Source: CAZJLN01 sp964540765
GTDB taxonomy: Bacteria > Chloroflexota > Anaerolineae > Anaerolineales > Anaerolineaceae
Direction of reading: 5' to 3'
Assembly (NCBI GenBank): GCA_964540765.1
Contig: CAZINW010000027.1
Coordinates: forward strand, 1 to 28,498
Length of the DNA stretch: 28,498 nt
A program made the position numbers and the translations under genes. The notes beneath the pieces are model-generated. The model was not told the DNA's origin and did no database searches. It saw only the letters and a program-made list of their open reading frames with translations. Position 1 is the first letter of the stretch. Every line of letters begins with the position of its first letter. Positions 7,917 through 15,927 of this stretch are shown here, one piece after another.

Positions 7917-8816
7917 ATGGAACAAGTTCAAGCCACCCATTTGTTATCAATTCATAACGATCTTGGGGAAGGACCACTCTGGCATCCCATCGAAAAACGC
8001 CTTTACTGGGTGGATATTGAGGTCGGACATCTTCATAGATACAACCCTGCCAGCGGAATTCACAAACTCTTCGAGTTTGACACCTCCATCGGAGCTTTTG
8101 GCTTCCGTCAAAACAACGGTCTGATCCTCGCCACTGGAAAAGGTTTTGCATCCTGGCTCCCTGGTCAGTCAGATCTTCAAATCCTTGCAGACCCAATTGG
8201 CGGGAAACCAGGTGTACGTCTCAACGATGGTAAAGTTGATTCTATTGGTCGCTTCTGGGCTGGCAGTCACGACCCCTCCGGTCATGGCGCCCTCTATCGC
8301 TTGGATCCAGATGGCTCCTGCCATACCCTATTAAATGATGTCACCATCTCAAATGGCTTGGGTTGGAGCCTGGATGACAGGGTGCTCTATTATACAGATT
8401 CAGGGGACTATGCAATTTATACCTTTGACTTTGATCCAGTCACCGGCGCTCTCATAAATCGCAATGTGTTTCTCCAATTGCCGAAAGATCATCGTGAGGG
8501 TGTCCCTGATGGTCTTACAATTGACAGTGAAGGTTATATTTGGAGTGCAAGATGGGACGCTGGCAAGGTGGTGCGCCACAGCCCTGAAGGCACCGCTGTC
8601 CTTGAGATCCATCTCCCCGTCTCCAAGGTTACCTCTGTTACTTTCGGTGGTGACGACCTGCGTGATCTCTTTATTACCACCGCCTCTACTAGTCTTTCAC
8701 CTTCACAGCGTATCAAACAACCTCTTGCTGGAGATTTGTTCGTATACAGATCAAGAGTGAGTGGATTACCAACACCATTTTTTGGCGCGCATAAGATCAA
8801 ATCGGCCTCTCATTAA
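7917..8816 (+). CDS. SMP-30/gluconolactonase/LRE-family protein (sugar lactonase)
   Basis: Six-bladed beta-propeller hydrolase expected to open sugar-acid lactones such as glucono- or arabinono-lactone, using one divalent metal. The 299 aa keep all family metal and substrate residues: Glu18 in GEGPLW, Arg101-Asn103-Asp104 in VRLNDGK, Asn146 in ISNGLGWS and Asp198 in VPDGLTID. The segments RFWAGSHD and ALYRLDPDG are also typical. No signal peptide is visible, so it is likely cytoplasmic. It is coupled to the cupin gene by a five-base spacer and converges with typA. Exact substrate unknown. The araB/LacI locus about 6 kb away hints at pentose or hexose lactones but does not prove it. Confidence 0.88.
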   Translation: MEQVQATHLLSIHNDLGEGPLWHPIEKRLYWVDIEVGHLHRYNPASGIHKLFEFDTSIGAFGFRQNNGLILATGKGFASWLPGQSDLQILADPIGGKPGVRLNDGKVDSIGRFWAGSHDPSGHGALYRLDPDGSCHTLLNDVTISNGLGWSLDDRVLYYTDSGDYAIYTFDFDPVTGALINRNVFLQLPKDHREGVPDGLTIDSEGYIWSARWDAGKVVRHSPEGTAVLEIHLPVSKVTSVTFGGDDLRDLFITTASTSLSPSQRIKQPLAGDLFVYRSRVSGLPTPFFGAHKIKSASH

Positions 8817-8846
8817 CCTTGGAATAACCTGGCTCAACCACGCGGG

Positions 8847-10700
8847 TTAATCATCCTCATCGCGGCCGCTTTTTTCAAAACGACCCCGATCGTGGGTGTT
8901 CAGAATCCTCTTTCTCAAGCGCAAATTCTTGGGTGTAACTTCCAATAGTTCATCAGGTCCGATGTATTCAATCATCTCATCCAGGCTCATCTCACGGGGT
9001 GGGGTCAGACGCTCATCCAGGTCCCGGATGCTCTGGCGCATGTTGGTTAAATGCTTTTTCTTCACCACATTGATCGAAAGGTCTTGCGGACGTGGGCTTT
9101 CACCAACCACCATGCCTTCATACACTTCAACCCCGGGCGCCACAAAAAGCACACCTCTTTCCTCCGCATTTTTCAACCCAAAAGTTGAGGTGATGCCTGC
9201 CTCCCGTGCAACAATTGAACTGGACTGTCGGTTGACGATTTCTCCAGCCAGCTCCCCATTCCCATAGAAAAAGCTGTTCATGACGCCTTTTCCGCGTGTA
9301 GCTGTCAAGAATTTATAACGAAATCCGAGCAAACCACGGGTTGGAATGATATAAGCTAAATGCACAGTTCCATCAGGGTTGTTAGTCATATTTTCCATGC
9401 GTCCGCGGCGTTCACCGAGCATCTCAACCACCACACCCACATAATCCGGGTCCACATCCACATAAACTTCTTCATAGGGCTCCAGCTTGTCCCCTTTTTC
9501 GTTAGTGACAATGATGGCCTCCGGTCTTGAAACCTGGAATTCATATCCTTCCCGCCGCATCGTCTCAATTAAAATACCTAAATGAAGCTCTCCCCTTCCT
9601 GAAACCAGGAACACATCCGAAGTCTCTGTTTGGGCTACCCTTAAGGCAATATTGGTACGCAATTCATTCATCAAGCGCTCATGGAGTTTGCGCGATGTGC
9701 TCCACCGTCCTTCCCTGCCTGACAATGGGCTGGTGTTTACGCCAAAGGTCATCTGCACCGTCGGTGGCTCAACATGGATGACGGGTAAAGCCTGCGGGTC
9801 TTCGATCGTTGTCAGCGTCTCGCCAATCGCTATGTTTTTTAGCCCAGCAATCGTAATGATCTCACCTGCCTCAGCACTGGTGACAGGGACTTTATCCAGC
9901 CCCTGAAAAACAAACAGATATCGCGCCTGGTCAGTCAACACCGTCCCGTCATGCATAATTCTTGCCAGCGTCTGCCCGACCTTCACCTGTCCAGCATGAA
10001 TCCTGCCAACTGCCGTCACACCGCTGTATTCATCGTAACCCAAGTTGGTGACCAACATTTGAAAAGGTGCATCGAAATCCACTTTCGGGCAAGGAATATT
10101 CTCCAGGATACTTTTGAATAGAGGCTGCAGGTCGCCGGTCAAATCGGGAGTCTCGCCTGAAGTGCCGTCGATGCCGTTTGCATAGATCACCGGGAAATCA
10201 GTCAGCGTTTCATCTGCCCCAAGCTCAATGAACAGGTCAAAGGTCAGGTTTAAAGCACGATCAACATCTGCATCTTTCCGATCCAGTTTATTGATGACCA
10301 CAATGGTCTTTAGCTGCTTGGCGATGGCTTGCTTAAGCACAAAACGGGTTTGAGGTTTGGGTCCTTCGGCTGCATCAACCAGGAGCAACACACCATCCAC
10401 CATGTTCATGATGCGTTCAACCTCACCGCCGAAATCAGCATGTCCGGGTGTGTCAACAATATTAATCTTTACGAGGTGATCGGAACCAGGCTCGGGAATA
10501 GAGATGGCAGTATTCTTAGCCAGGATGGTAATACCCCGCTCGCGTTCCAGATCATTGGAATCCATGATCCGTTCCTGCACCTTCTGATTCAGCCGAAATA
10601 TCTTTGCCTGTTTCAGCATGGAATCAATTAGCGTGGTTTTACCATGATCAACATGTGCGATGATCGCTACATTTCTGATATCTTTACGTTCTTTCAACAT
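8847..10700 (-). CDS. typA: Ribosome-associated GTPase TypA/BipA
   Basis: Translational GTPase that binds the 70S ribosome and helps 50S assembly and stress or cold adaptation. The GTPase motifs are complete: G1 AHVDHGKT (15-22), switch I ERERGITI (52-59), G3 DTPGHADF (83-90) and G4 NKLD (137-140). The domain order is that of TypA, with EF-G-like domains and the specific C-terminal part (RGLLGFRYKFLTATRG, then VVKKKHLTNMRQS and RKRILN). Length 617 aa is normal. The very C-terminal tail is charged (GRFEKSGRDEDD). A minus-strand TATAAT at 10730-10735, about 30 bases before the ATG, could be its -10 box with a poor -35. Convergent with the SMP-30-like gene, with 30 bases between the stops. Confidence 0.97.
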   Translation of the reverse strand: MLKERKDIRNVAIIAHVDHGKTTLIDSMLKQAKIFRLNQKVQERIMDSNDLERERGITILAKNTAISIPEPGSDHLVKINIVDTPGHADFGGEVERIMNMVDGVLLLVDAAEGPKPQTRFVLKQAIAKQLKTIVVINKLDRKDADVDRALNLTFDLFIELGADETLTDFPVIYANGIDGTSGETPDLTGDLQPLFKSILENIPCPKVDFDAPFQMLVTNLGYDEYSGVTAVGRIHAGQVKVGQTLARIMHDGTVLTDQARYLFVFQGLDKVPVTSAEAGEIITIAGLKNIAIGETLTTIEDPQALPVIHVEPPTVQMTFGVNTSPLSGREGRWSTSRKLHERLMNELRTNIALRVAQTETSDVFLVSGRGELHLGILIETMRREGYEFQVSRPEAIIVTNEKGDKLEPYEEVYVDVDPDYVGVVVEMLGERRGRMENMTNNPDGTVHLAYIIPTRGLLGFRYKFLTATRGKGVMNSFFYGNGELAGEIVNRQSSSIVAREAGITSTFGLKNAEERGVLFVAPGVEVYEGMVVGESPRPQDLSINVVKKKHLTNMRQSIRDLDERLTPPREMSLDEMIEYIGPDELLEVTPKNLRLRKRILNTHDRGRFEKSGRDEDD

Positions 10701-10829
10701 AAAACTACCTGAGCCTTTTCAAGCCCGTGATTATACATCTTTTTAACGGGTCCATCATTAATAATTGGTAAAATCTTCTTCTTAAGAATTAAAAGTCTGG
10801 TCGCCCAGGCTGAATAAATAGAAATGTAC

Positions 10830-12137
10830 TCAACCTGAGATCACACCCAAAAAAACTGGTAATTTTTCAACTGGACCTTCTGAGATTTCAACAGCCTTCA
10901 GGAGACGCGTTTTTATCTCACGCAACTTGTCTGGATCATTCGCGTGGACTTCAAAGAGCTCTTGACCTGACGCGACCCTGTCTCCGACCTTTACTTTTAC
11001 CAGGATTCCCACTGCAGGATCGATTTTATCGGTCTTCTTGGCCCGACCGGCTCCTAAAACAACCGCAGACTCACCTACCTCACGTGCATCGATGGATTTA
11101 ACCCACCCGAACTGATCAGCAGTGACCACATCTTTAAATTCAGCCACTGGCAATTTCGAAAGATCTTCAACAAAGCTGACGTCCCCCCCCTGCGCAATGA
11201 CCAATTCACGTAGTTTCTGGAAAGCCTGACCGTTTTGGATCACTTCAGCAGCTTTTCGCTCACCTTCAGCCAAATCAAAAGCCTTCCCACCCAAAACAAG
11301 CATATGTGCAGCTAATTTCAAGCAATGTTCCATATAATCTGCTGGAGCTTTTCCGTTCAAGGCGTTCACCGCCTCTGCCAACTCCAGCGCATTGCCAACG
11401 GCTGTGCCAAGGGGTTGATCCATGTTCGAAAGCACAGCGATAACTTTACGCCCGCTTAATTGACCAATTGAGACCATCAATTCAGCCAGTTCCCTGGCGT
11501 CCTCAAGAGTGCGCATAAATGCGCCGCGCCCAACTTTTACATCCAATACAATCGCCTGAGCCCCTGCTGCAATTTTCTTGCTCATCACAGATGAAGCAAT
11601 CAATGGAATCGATTGCACCGTTCCCGTTACGTCCCTCAAACTATATAGCTTTCCATCAGCCGGTGCCAAATCCAGACTCTGCCCCGTCAGTACAATGCCG
11701 ATCTTTCGCAGTTGTGCCAGGAATTCACTCGTGTTCAAATTTACGCGGTACCCTGGAATCGCCTCAAGTTTATCCAACGTTCCACCGCTGAATCCCAATC
11801 CTCTTCCTGACATCTTGCCGACAGGCAATCCGCAGGCAGCCACAATCGGCCCTACGCTGATCGAAGTCTTGTCTCCCACACCGCCGGTGGAATGTTTGTC
11901 AACCGCGATTGGAACCACGCTTGAAAGGTCAAGCCTTTCACCACTATCAGCCATCGCCAAGGTAAGATCCGTTGTCTCTTGAGTAGTCATCCCTTTTAAT
12001 AATACAGCCATCGCCCATGCCGATGCCTGATAATCCGGGATATCTCCCCTGGTAAAACCGTCTATAAAGAAACGGATTTCTTCTCCGGATAAAATTTCAC
12101 CATCTCTTTTCTTAACAATAATATCAACAGCTCTCAT
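10830..12137 (-). CDS. pdp: Pyrimidine-nucleoside phosphorylase
   Basis: Phosphorolysis of uridine, thymidine or deoxyuridine to the base plus (deoxy)ribose 1-phosphate, pyrimidine salvage in the cytoplasm. Length 435 aa is standard. The phosphate-binding loop DKHSTGGVGDK is at residues 80-90. It is followed by GRGLGFSGGTLDKLEAIPG, then ALRDVT-like LYSLRDVTGTVQSIPLIASSVMSKK as in the family, and DVKVGRGAFM. The final domain has the lipoyl-like fold (GILVKVKVGDRV). The start has a strong AAGGAG eight bases upstream. Preceded by the terminator of the khpB operon, so it probably has its own promoter. I cannot separate the pdp and deoA (thymidine-specific) forms with certainty. Confidence 0.93.
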   Translation of the reverse strand: MRAVDIIVKKRDGEILSGEEIRFFIDGFTRGDIPDYQASAWAMAVLLKGMTTQETTDLTLAMADSGERLDLSSVVPIAVDKHSTGGVGDKTSISVGPIVAACGLPVGKMSGRGLGFSGGTLDKLEAIPGYRVNLNTSEFLAQLRKIGIVLTGQSLDLAPADGKLYSLRDVTGTVQSIPLIASSVMSKKIAAGAQAIVLDVKVGRGAFMRTLEDARELAELMVSIGQLSGRKVIAVLSNMDQPLGTAVGNALELAEAVNALNGKAPADYMEHCLKLAAHMLVLGGKAFDLAEGERKAAEVIQNGQAFQKLRELVIAQGGDVSFVEDLSKLPVAEFKDVVTADQFGWVKSIDAREVGESAVVLGAGRAKKTDKIDPAVGILVKVKVGDRVASGQELFEVHANDPDKLREIKTRLLKAVEISEGPVEKLPVFLGVISG

Positions 12138-12161
12138 TTCACGCTCCTTGACAGTTCTACC

Positions 12162-12213
12162 TTAAAAAAATTGTATTACAAAATGGAAAATTTTCCAGTT
12201 GATGTAATACAAT
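12162..12213 (-). terminator. Long AT-rich intrinsic terminator after khpB, with nested palindromes
   Basis: ATTGTATTACA (12170-12180) pairs perfectly with TGTAATACAAT (12203-12213), 11 bp. Inside lies a second perfect 14-base palindrome, TGGAAAATTTTCCA (12184-12197), so the hairpin has two stacked stems separated by a small internal loop. On the minus strand the right end is followed by seven T. It would end the rpmH-khpB transcript just after the khpB stop at 12241. The symmetry would also suit a protein-binding site upstream of pdp. Confidence 0.8.
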
Positions 12214-12240
12214 CATTTTACAAGCAAACAAGGTAATTGC

Positions 12241-12996
12241 TTAGTGTTTTAAGGAAATTATTACCTTGCGATATGGTTCTTCACCCGTTGATTCCGTCGT
12301 CACCATTGGATTCTCTCTCAATTCCATGTGGATGATACGCCGTTCATTTGCAGGCATGGGCTCGAGAAATTGCTTTCTACCGGATGTGATCACCTGGTCT
12401 GCCATTCGTCTGGCAAGTTTGCGCAATTCACGCTCGCGGCGTTCACGGTAATTCTGGACATCGATCTGCATTGGGATCCAGTGGTTCAATTTATTGCCCA
12501 CGATCAGACTGGCAATATATTGCAGCGCATTGATCGTTTCTGACTTACGCCCAATCAAGAAACTGAGGTCATTCCCCTCAATATTGGCTATGATCGGACT
12601 GACATGTCCAGCGTCTTTCTCCCCATATTCCACCTGCACTTCAGCCTGGATACCCATGCGAGCTAGAAGTTCCTGGATGGTTGTTTTTGCAATTAACAAA
12701 GTTTCATCCATGCTATCTTCCATTGCGTCCAACATTTCAGAGAAATTATCTTCCCCAGGCTCAGCATTATTCAATACTTCCTTTACAGCTGGAAGTGACT
12801 GTTCCCCTAACTTATCCTTCACAATAAGCCGCACGCGTGCTTGCCGGGAAGAAAATTTAAATAAATTCCTCTTTCCTTCGTCCAGGATTTCCACGTCCAC
12901 TTCATCAGCTGTCAGTCCCAGATCATTTAAACCCTTGGTGATTGCCTCCTCAACAGAGGGCGCGATCACCTCCAGCATGGTTCTTTCATTGCTCAT
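12241..12996 (-). CDS. khpB: RNA-binding protein KhpB/Jag (Jag-N, KH, R3H)
   Basis: Cytoplasmic RNA-binding protein linked to cell division and envelope control, normally partnered with KhpA and encoded next to yidC. The 251 aa show a Jag-N domain (about 5-55, SVEEAITKGLNDLGL), an acidic linker (75-100), a KH domain (about 105-180, with LIGRKSETINALQYIASLIV as its GxxG region) and a C-terminal R3H domain (about 185-250) with Arg219 and His223 in NERRIIHMELR. It sits 43 bases after yidC in the conserved order and ends the operon before a strong terminator. The start ATG follows GAGGT. Confidence 0.95.
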   Translation of the reverse strand: MSNERTMLEVIAPSVEEAITKGLNDLGLTADEVDVEILDEGKRNLFKFSSRQARVRLIVKDKLGEQSLPAVKEVLNNAEPGEDNFSEMLDAMEDSMDETLLIAKTTIQELLARMGIQAEVQVEYGEKDAGHVSPIIANIEGNDLSFLIGRKSETINALQYIASLIVGNKLNHWIPMQIDVQNYRERRERELRKLARRMADQVITSGRKQFLEPMPANERRIIHMELRENPMVTTESTGEEPYRKVIISLKH

Positions 12997-13039
12997 ACAT
13001 ACCTCATCTAGGTGATATTAATAACAACTATACGCACCC

Positions 13040-13954
13040 CTACTTTTTTTTCATTTTCGGACGCTGTTGTTTAACCATGGATCGCGCTGAAGGTTTGGTG
13101 GTCTTTACAGGTTCGATTTCTTCTTCATCTTCATCTTCGTCTTCATCATCAGCACCAGCATCAATCACAACAGGTTTGAGGGTCTCGACTGGTGCTTTCT
13201 GCTTGATAAAAGGAAAAATCTTTGACCAATCAAGCTGACCCTGCAAGCCATACTGCACAATACCTGCCACATTGCCGACAAGAAAGTACAATGCCAGACC
13301 TGACGCCAGTGAATAAGCCATCCACCCCATCAAGATTGGCATATAAAGATTCATGGCTTTTGTCATTGCGGCACCCTGGTCATTGGGATTGGTTGTTGTT
13401 GGTTGCTGCATCACCTTCGACTGAAGGAATGTGGTTGCTACGACAATGATCGCCAAAACTGGAATTTGGACCCCAAAAACATTCAAACGCTCAGGCTGTC
13501 CAAGATCCATCCACAGAAATTTATTCTGCAAAGGTAATAATTTGGCAGGATCAAGAAAATTATAAAAAAGTCGCTCAAGACCGAGAAGCTCATAAGGTGT
13601 GGCTGCCATCGCTTTGATGATGCTCTGGTACAGTCCAATAATGATCGGGAGCTGGATCAAGGTTGGCAGACAGGAGCCCATTGGGTTGATCCCAAGCTCT
13701 TTGTACAATTTCATTTGCTCCTGCGCAAGACGCTCCTGGTCATTCTTGTATTTAACCATGATCTTTTTATAACGCGGATCTGATTGTAAATTCTGCATTG
13801 CTTTGGTGGATTTCATCTGCTTGGCGGTCAACGGATAGGTCAGCAATTTGATCAGAAGCGTGAATAAGATAATTGCCAGTCCGAAATTCTTAACACCCGC
13901 TGCAATCAGGAGCAGAATATTAACAAAAGGTTGAACAATAATGGTTTCCCACAT
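13040..13954 (-). CDS. yidC: Membrane protein insertase YidC/Oxa1 family
   Basis: Inserts membrane proteins alone or with SecYEG. The 304 aa form the short type without the large periplasmic domain of proteobacterial YidC. The conserved core has five predicted membrane segments, the LLIKLLTYPLTAKQMKS segment at the first, NPMGSCLPTLIQLPIIIGLY near 90-109 and LYMPILMGWMAYSLASGLALYF near 203-224. The positive groove residue is Lys36 instead of the Arg seen in E. coli and Bacillus, a substitution known in other lineages. The C-terminal tail is acidic (DDEDEDEDEEE, 269-279), then basic (KMKKK), suited to ribosome contact (inference). The gene lies 11 bases after the propeller lipoprotein. Confidence 0.96.
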   Translation of the reverse strand: MWETIIVQPFVNILLLIAAGVKNFGLAIILFTLLIKLLTYPLTAKQMKSTKAMQNLQSDPRYKKIMVKYKNDQERLAQEQMKLYKELGINPMGSCLPTLIQLPIIIGLYQSIIKAMAATPYELLGLERLFYNFLDPAKLLPLQNKFLWMDLGQPERLNVFGVQIPVLAIIVVATTFLQSKVMQQPTTTNPNDQGAAMTKAMNLYMPILMGWMAYSLASGLALYFLVGNVAGIVQYGLQGQLDWSKIFPFIKQKAPVETLKPVVIDAGADDEDEDEDEEEIEPVKTTKPSARSMVKQQRPKMKKK

Positions 13955-13965
13955 GGTTTTTTCTC

Positions 13966-15048
13966 CTAATTACCTGATTTGAATGAAAAGACCTGCTTGC
14001 CTTCAAGGTCATACCCGTAAAGCAGGCTGTCACCATTAATGGCAGCAACGACGATGGTGCCATTGGCATTTACAGGTGTGGTGTAGACTTCGCCATCCAC
14101 TTGAAAGAAAAGGCTGGTCCTGGCGCCCTCATAGGAATATCCAAGCACCATGCCAGACTCGAGTGCGACCAGGAAACTATCATCCAAAGCCAGCAAACCT
14201 GCCATCACATCGCCACCGGCATCTGCATTCCATAGCAATTCTCCCTTTTGTGTATCAAGGCTGAAGATCTTGCCGGTCTCGTCCACAAAAATGACCTGTC
14301 CATCATGTAAAATCGGTGTTGTCCAAATGCTGCTAATGCTGTCATCAGCAGGATACGACCAAACTTCTTCACCATCTTTGATATCCAGCGCAACCATTTC
14401 CCTGCCTAGAGTACCAACATAAAGTCGATTTAAATTTGCATCAAAAATAGGTGCACTTACGACTGCCCCCTTCAGTTCTTTCTCCCAGATCAAATCGCCT
14501 GAATCAAGATCAAGCGCATAAAGTTTGTGATCCATCGAGCCAAGATAAACACGGCCTTCATCCACAACGGGTTGTGCCCAGAACGCATATTCGTTGGTAA
14601 ATTGCCATTTTATCGAACCATTCGAGGTGAGTGCATAAAGCGTTCGATCCGAGCTTTGGGCAAGGATGATCTCGTCCTCGACCTTTGCCTGACCGATAAA
14701 CCAACCTTTCGCTTCTGAGAATGACCAGATCTCAACGCCATTCTCTTTGTCAAGCTTATGGAAGGTATTCGCTAAATCGCCCACATAAACGCCATCCTCT
14801 GTGACTTCGGGAGGGGCATAAAATACAACATTGGTACTGCCTTGGCTGGGGTATTTCCAGCTCTGAATCGCGCCAATGCCCGAACTGGCATCTACGGCAT
14901 ACATGAATTGCTGGTAGGCGACATAAACCATGTCTTCATCAACACTCAGCCCTGGTGTTCCAACTGCACGAGGTCCCATTGCACATGAACTGATTAACAG
15001 GACAAACGCGATGGCTACCGTGGTCAATAGATATTTCGATTTTTTCAT
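13966..15048 (-). CDS. PQQ-like beta-propeller lipoprotein inside the yidD-yidC cluster
   Basis: Secreted, lipid-anchored beta-propeller of 360 aa. The signal peptide MKKSKYLLTTVAIAFVLLISSC ends in a lipobox (ISSC, Cys22). The rest is repeats of PQQ type, each with a VYxGxxDxxLYALD-like strand and GxxxW turn: YLGSMDHKLYALDLDSGDLIW, VGTLGREMVALDIKDGEEVW, FVDETGKIFSLDTQKGELLW and others, about seven blades. It resembles BamB-type scaffold propellers in fold, but there is no outer-membrane assembly gene here and the host is probably monoderm. Located 18 bases after yidD and 11 before yidC, so it is an integral member of the operon. A role in folding or monitoring of freshly exported proteins is an attractive guess with no direct proof. 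Confidence 0.85.
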   Translation of the reverse strand: MKKSKYLLTTVAIAFVLLISSCAMGPRAVGTPGLSVDEDMVYVAYQQFMYAVDASSGIGAIQSWKYPSQGSTNVVFYAPPEVTEDGVYVGDLANTFHKLDKENGVEIWSFSEAKGWFIGQAKVEDEIILAQSSDRTLYALTSNGSIKWQFTNEYAFWAQPVVDEGRVYLGSMDHKLYALDLDSGDLIWEKELKGAVVSAPIFDANLNRLYVGTLGREMVALDIKDGEEVWSYPADDSISSIWTTPILHDGQVIFVDETGKIFSLDTQKGELLWNADAGGDVMAGLLALDDSFLVALESGMVLGYSYEGARTSLFFQVDGEVYTTPVNANGTIVVAAINGDSLLYGYDLEGKQVFSFKSGN

Positions 15049-15066
15049 AGGGTTTCTATTCCTTGT

Positions 15067-15429
15067 TTATGGGACAGGGTCGATCCCGCCCGAGTTGAAT
15101 GGATTGCAGCGAAAAATTCGCTTGATAGCCATCCAGCCACCTTTTATGGCACCATATTTATACACAGCGGTGTAGCCATAGTGGGAACAGCTTGGATAAA
15201 AACGGCAAGTATTCGCTGGTAATGCCGGTGAAACGATGATCTGGTAAAGTCGGATGAGAAGCAGCAGAATCCAGCGTGGAATGTTAGTCAACCTGAAAGG
15301 TAATTCTCTCAGAGGCGGATCTCGAAATTCTCCTTCACTCTCAGTGTGAGAGGAGATTTCAGGTATTTCCTGGATCTCTGAGTAATTTTCCTTTGACAAG
15401 TAAAGTCTTGGTTGCTTTACAGACATCAT
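15067..15429 (-). CDS. yidD: Membrane protein insertion efficiency factor YidD
   Basis: Small membrane-associated protein that helps YidC-mediated insertion. The family core is unmistakable: LLLIRLYQIIVSPALPANTCRFYPSCSHYGYTAV, then YGAIKGGWMAIKRIFRCNPF ending GGIDPVP, with the three conserved cysteines in CRFYPSC and RCNPF. The start is uncertain. The chosen ATG at 15429 (GGAAG upstream) overlaps rnpA by 71 bases and gives an N-terminal extension of about 45 residues not seen in typical YidD. A TTG further downstream, just before TNIPRWI, would give a standard protein of about 75 aa. A TTG at 15462 would make it longer. Confidence 0.92.
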   Translation of the reverse strand: MMSVKQPRLYLSKENYSEIQEIPEISSHTESEGEFRDPPLRELPFRLTNIPRWILLLLIRLYQIIVSPALPANTCRFYPSCSHYGYTAVYKYGAIKGGWMAIKRIFRCNPFNSGGIDPVP

Positions 15430-15709
15430 CAAATTTTGCTTCCAAAAGTCGGTTTCTGGCAATCAGAAGGATATTATAACCCGATGCAATCTCATCTAAA
15501 TGGATTGAAATGGATGCCCTTAATAACCTTTTACAGCGGTTTCGCTGAACAGCATTGCCGACTGACCGGCTGGCAATCACGGCAATTTTGGTTTGATCCT
15601 TTTGATTAGGTAAGATTACCAAAACTAAAAGCGGGTTAGTCAAGGATACACCCGCTTGTTTTAGATTTCGGATCTCTGAAGAACTCTTAAGACGATATTT
15701 TTGGTTCAC
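15359..15709 (-). CDS. rnpA: Ribonuclease P protein component
   Basis: Protein subunit of RNase P, which matures tRNA 5' ends together with the RNA subunit (not in this window). The 116 aa start MNQKYRLKSSSEIR (GTG start) and carry the signature ASRSVGNAVQRNRCKRLLR, the RNR motif that binds RNA. Length and the location between rpmH and yidD are classical. The C-terminal 70 bases overlap the start of the yidD frame. The ribosome binding site is weak. Confidence 0.95.
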   Translation of the reverse strand: MNQKYRLKSSSEIRNLKQAGVSLTNPLLVLVILPNQKDQTKIAVIASRSVGNAVQRNRCKRLLRASISIHLDEIASGYNILLIARNRLLEAKFDDVCKATKTLLVKGKLLRDPGNT

Positions 15710-15756
15710 GAATCATCCAGGTTCAATCACCTTCACAAAACCGAAACCCGGATTAC

Positions 15757-15927
15757 TTACCAGTGCATTCGCTTAACGTGTTGATTTGCCTTTGGCGTCA
15801 GTTGATGGCGTCCTTTTAATCTGCGGCGTTTCAACACTTCACGACCACCTGCAGTCTCCATACGGGCACGAAATCCATGAACGCGGATGCGTCGTTTTAC
15901 TTTCGGTTGGTACGTTCTTTTTGTCAT
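15757..15927 (-). CDS. rpmH: 50S ribosomal protein L34
   Basis: Small, very basic ribosomal protein of 56 aa: MTKRTYQPKVKRRIRVHGFR at the start, then ARMETAGGREVLKRRRLKGR, which is the L34 signature. It has a C-terminal extension (TPKANQHVKRMHW) beyond the usual 44-50 residues. The ATG follows AAAGGAATAGGTA. First gene of the rpmH-rnpA-yidD-propeller-yidC-khpB cluster. Confidence 0.96.
   Translation of the reverse strand: MTKRTYQPKVKRRIRVHGFRARMETAGGREVLKRRRLKGRHQLTPKANQHVKRMHW

Noticed and set aside
8817..8846. Possible shared terminator between the SMP-30-like gene and typA
   Set aside because: Only a 5-bp TAACC/GGTTA pairing with no T-run; not enough to call.
13125..13165. Run of TCTTCATCT-type repeats on the plus strand
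   Set aside because: It is simply the codons of the Asp/Glu-rich tail of YidC.
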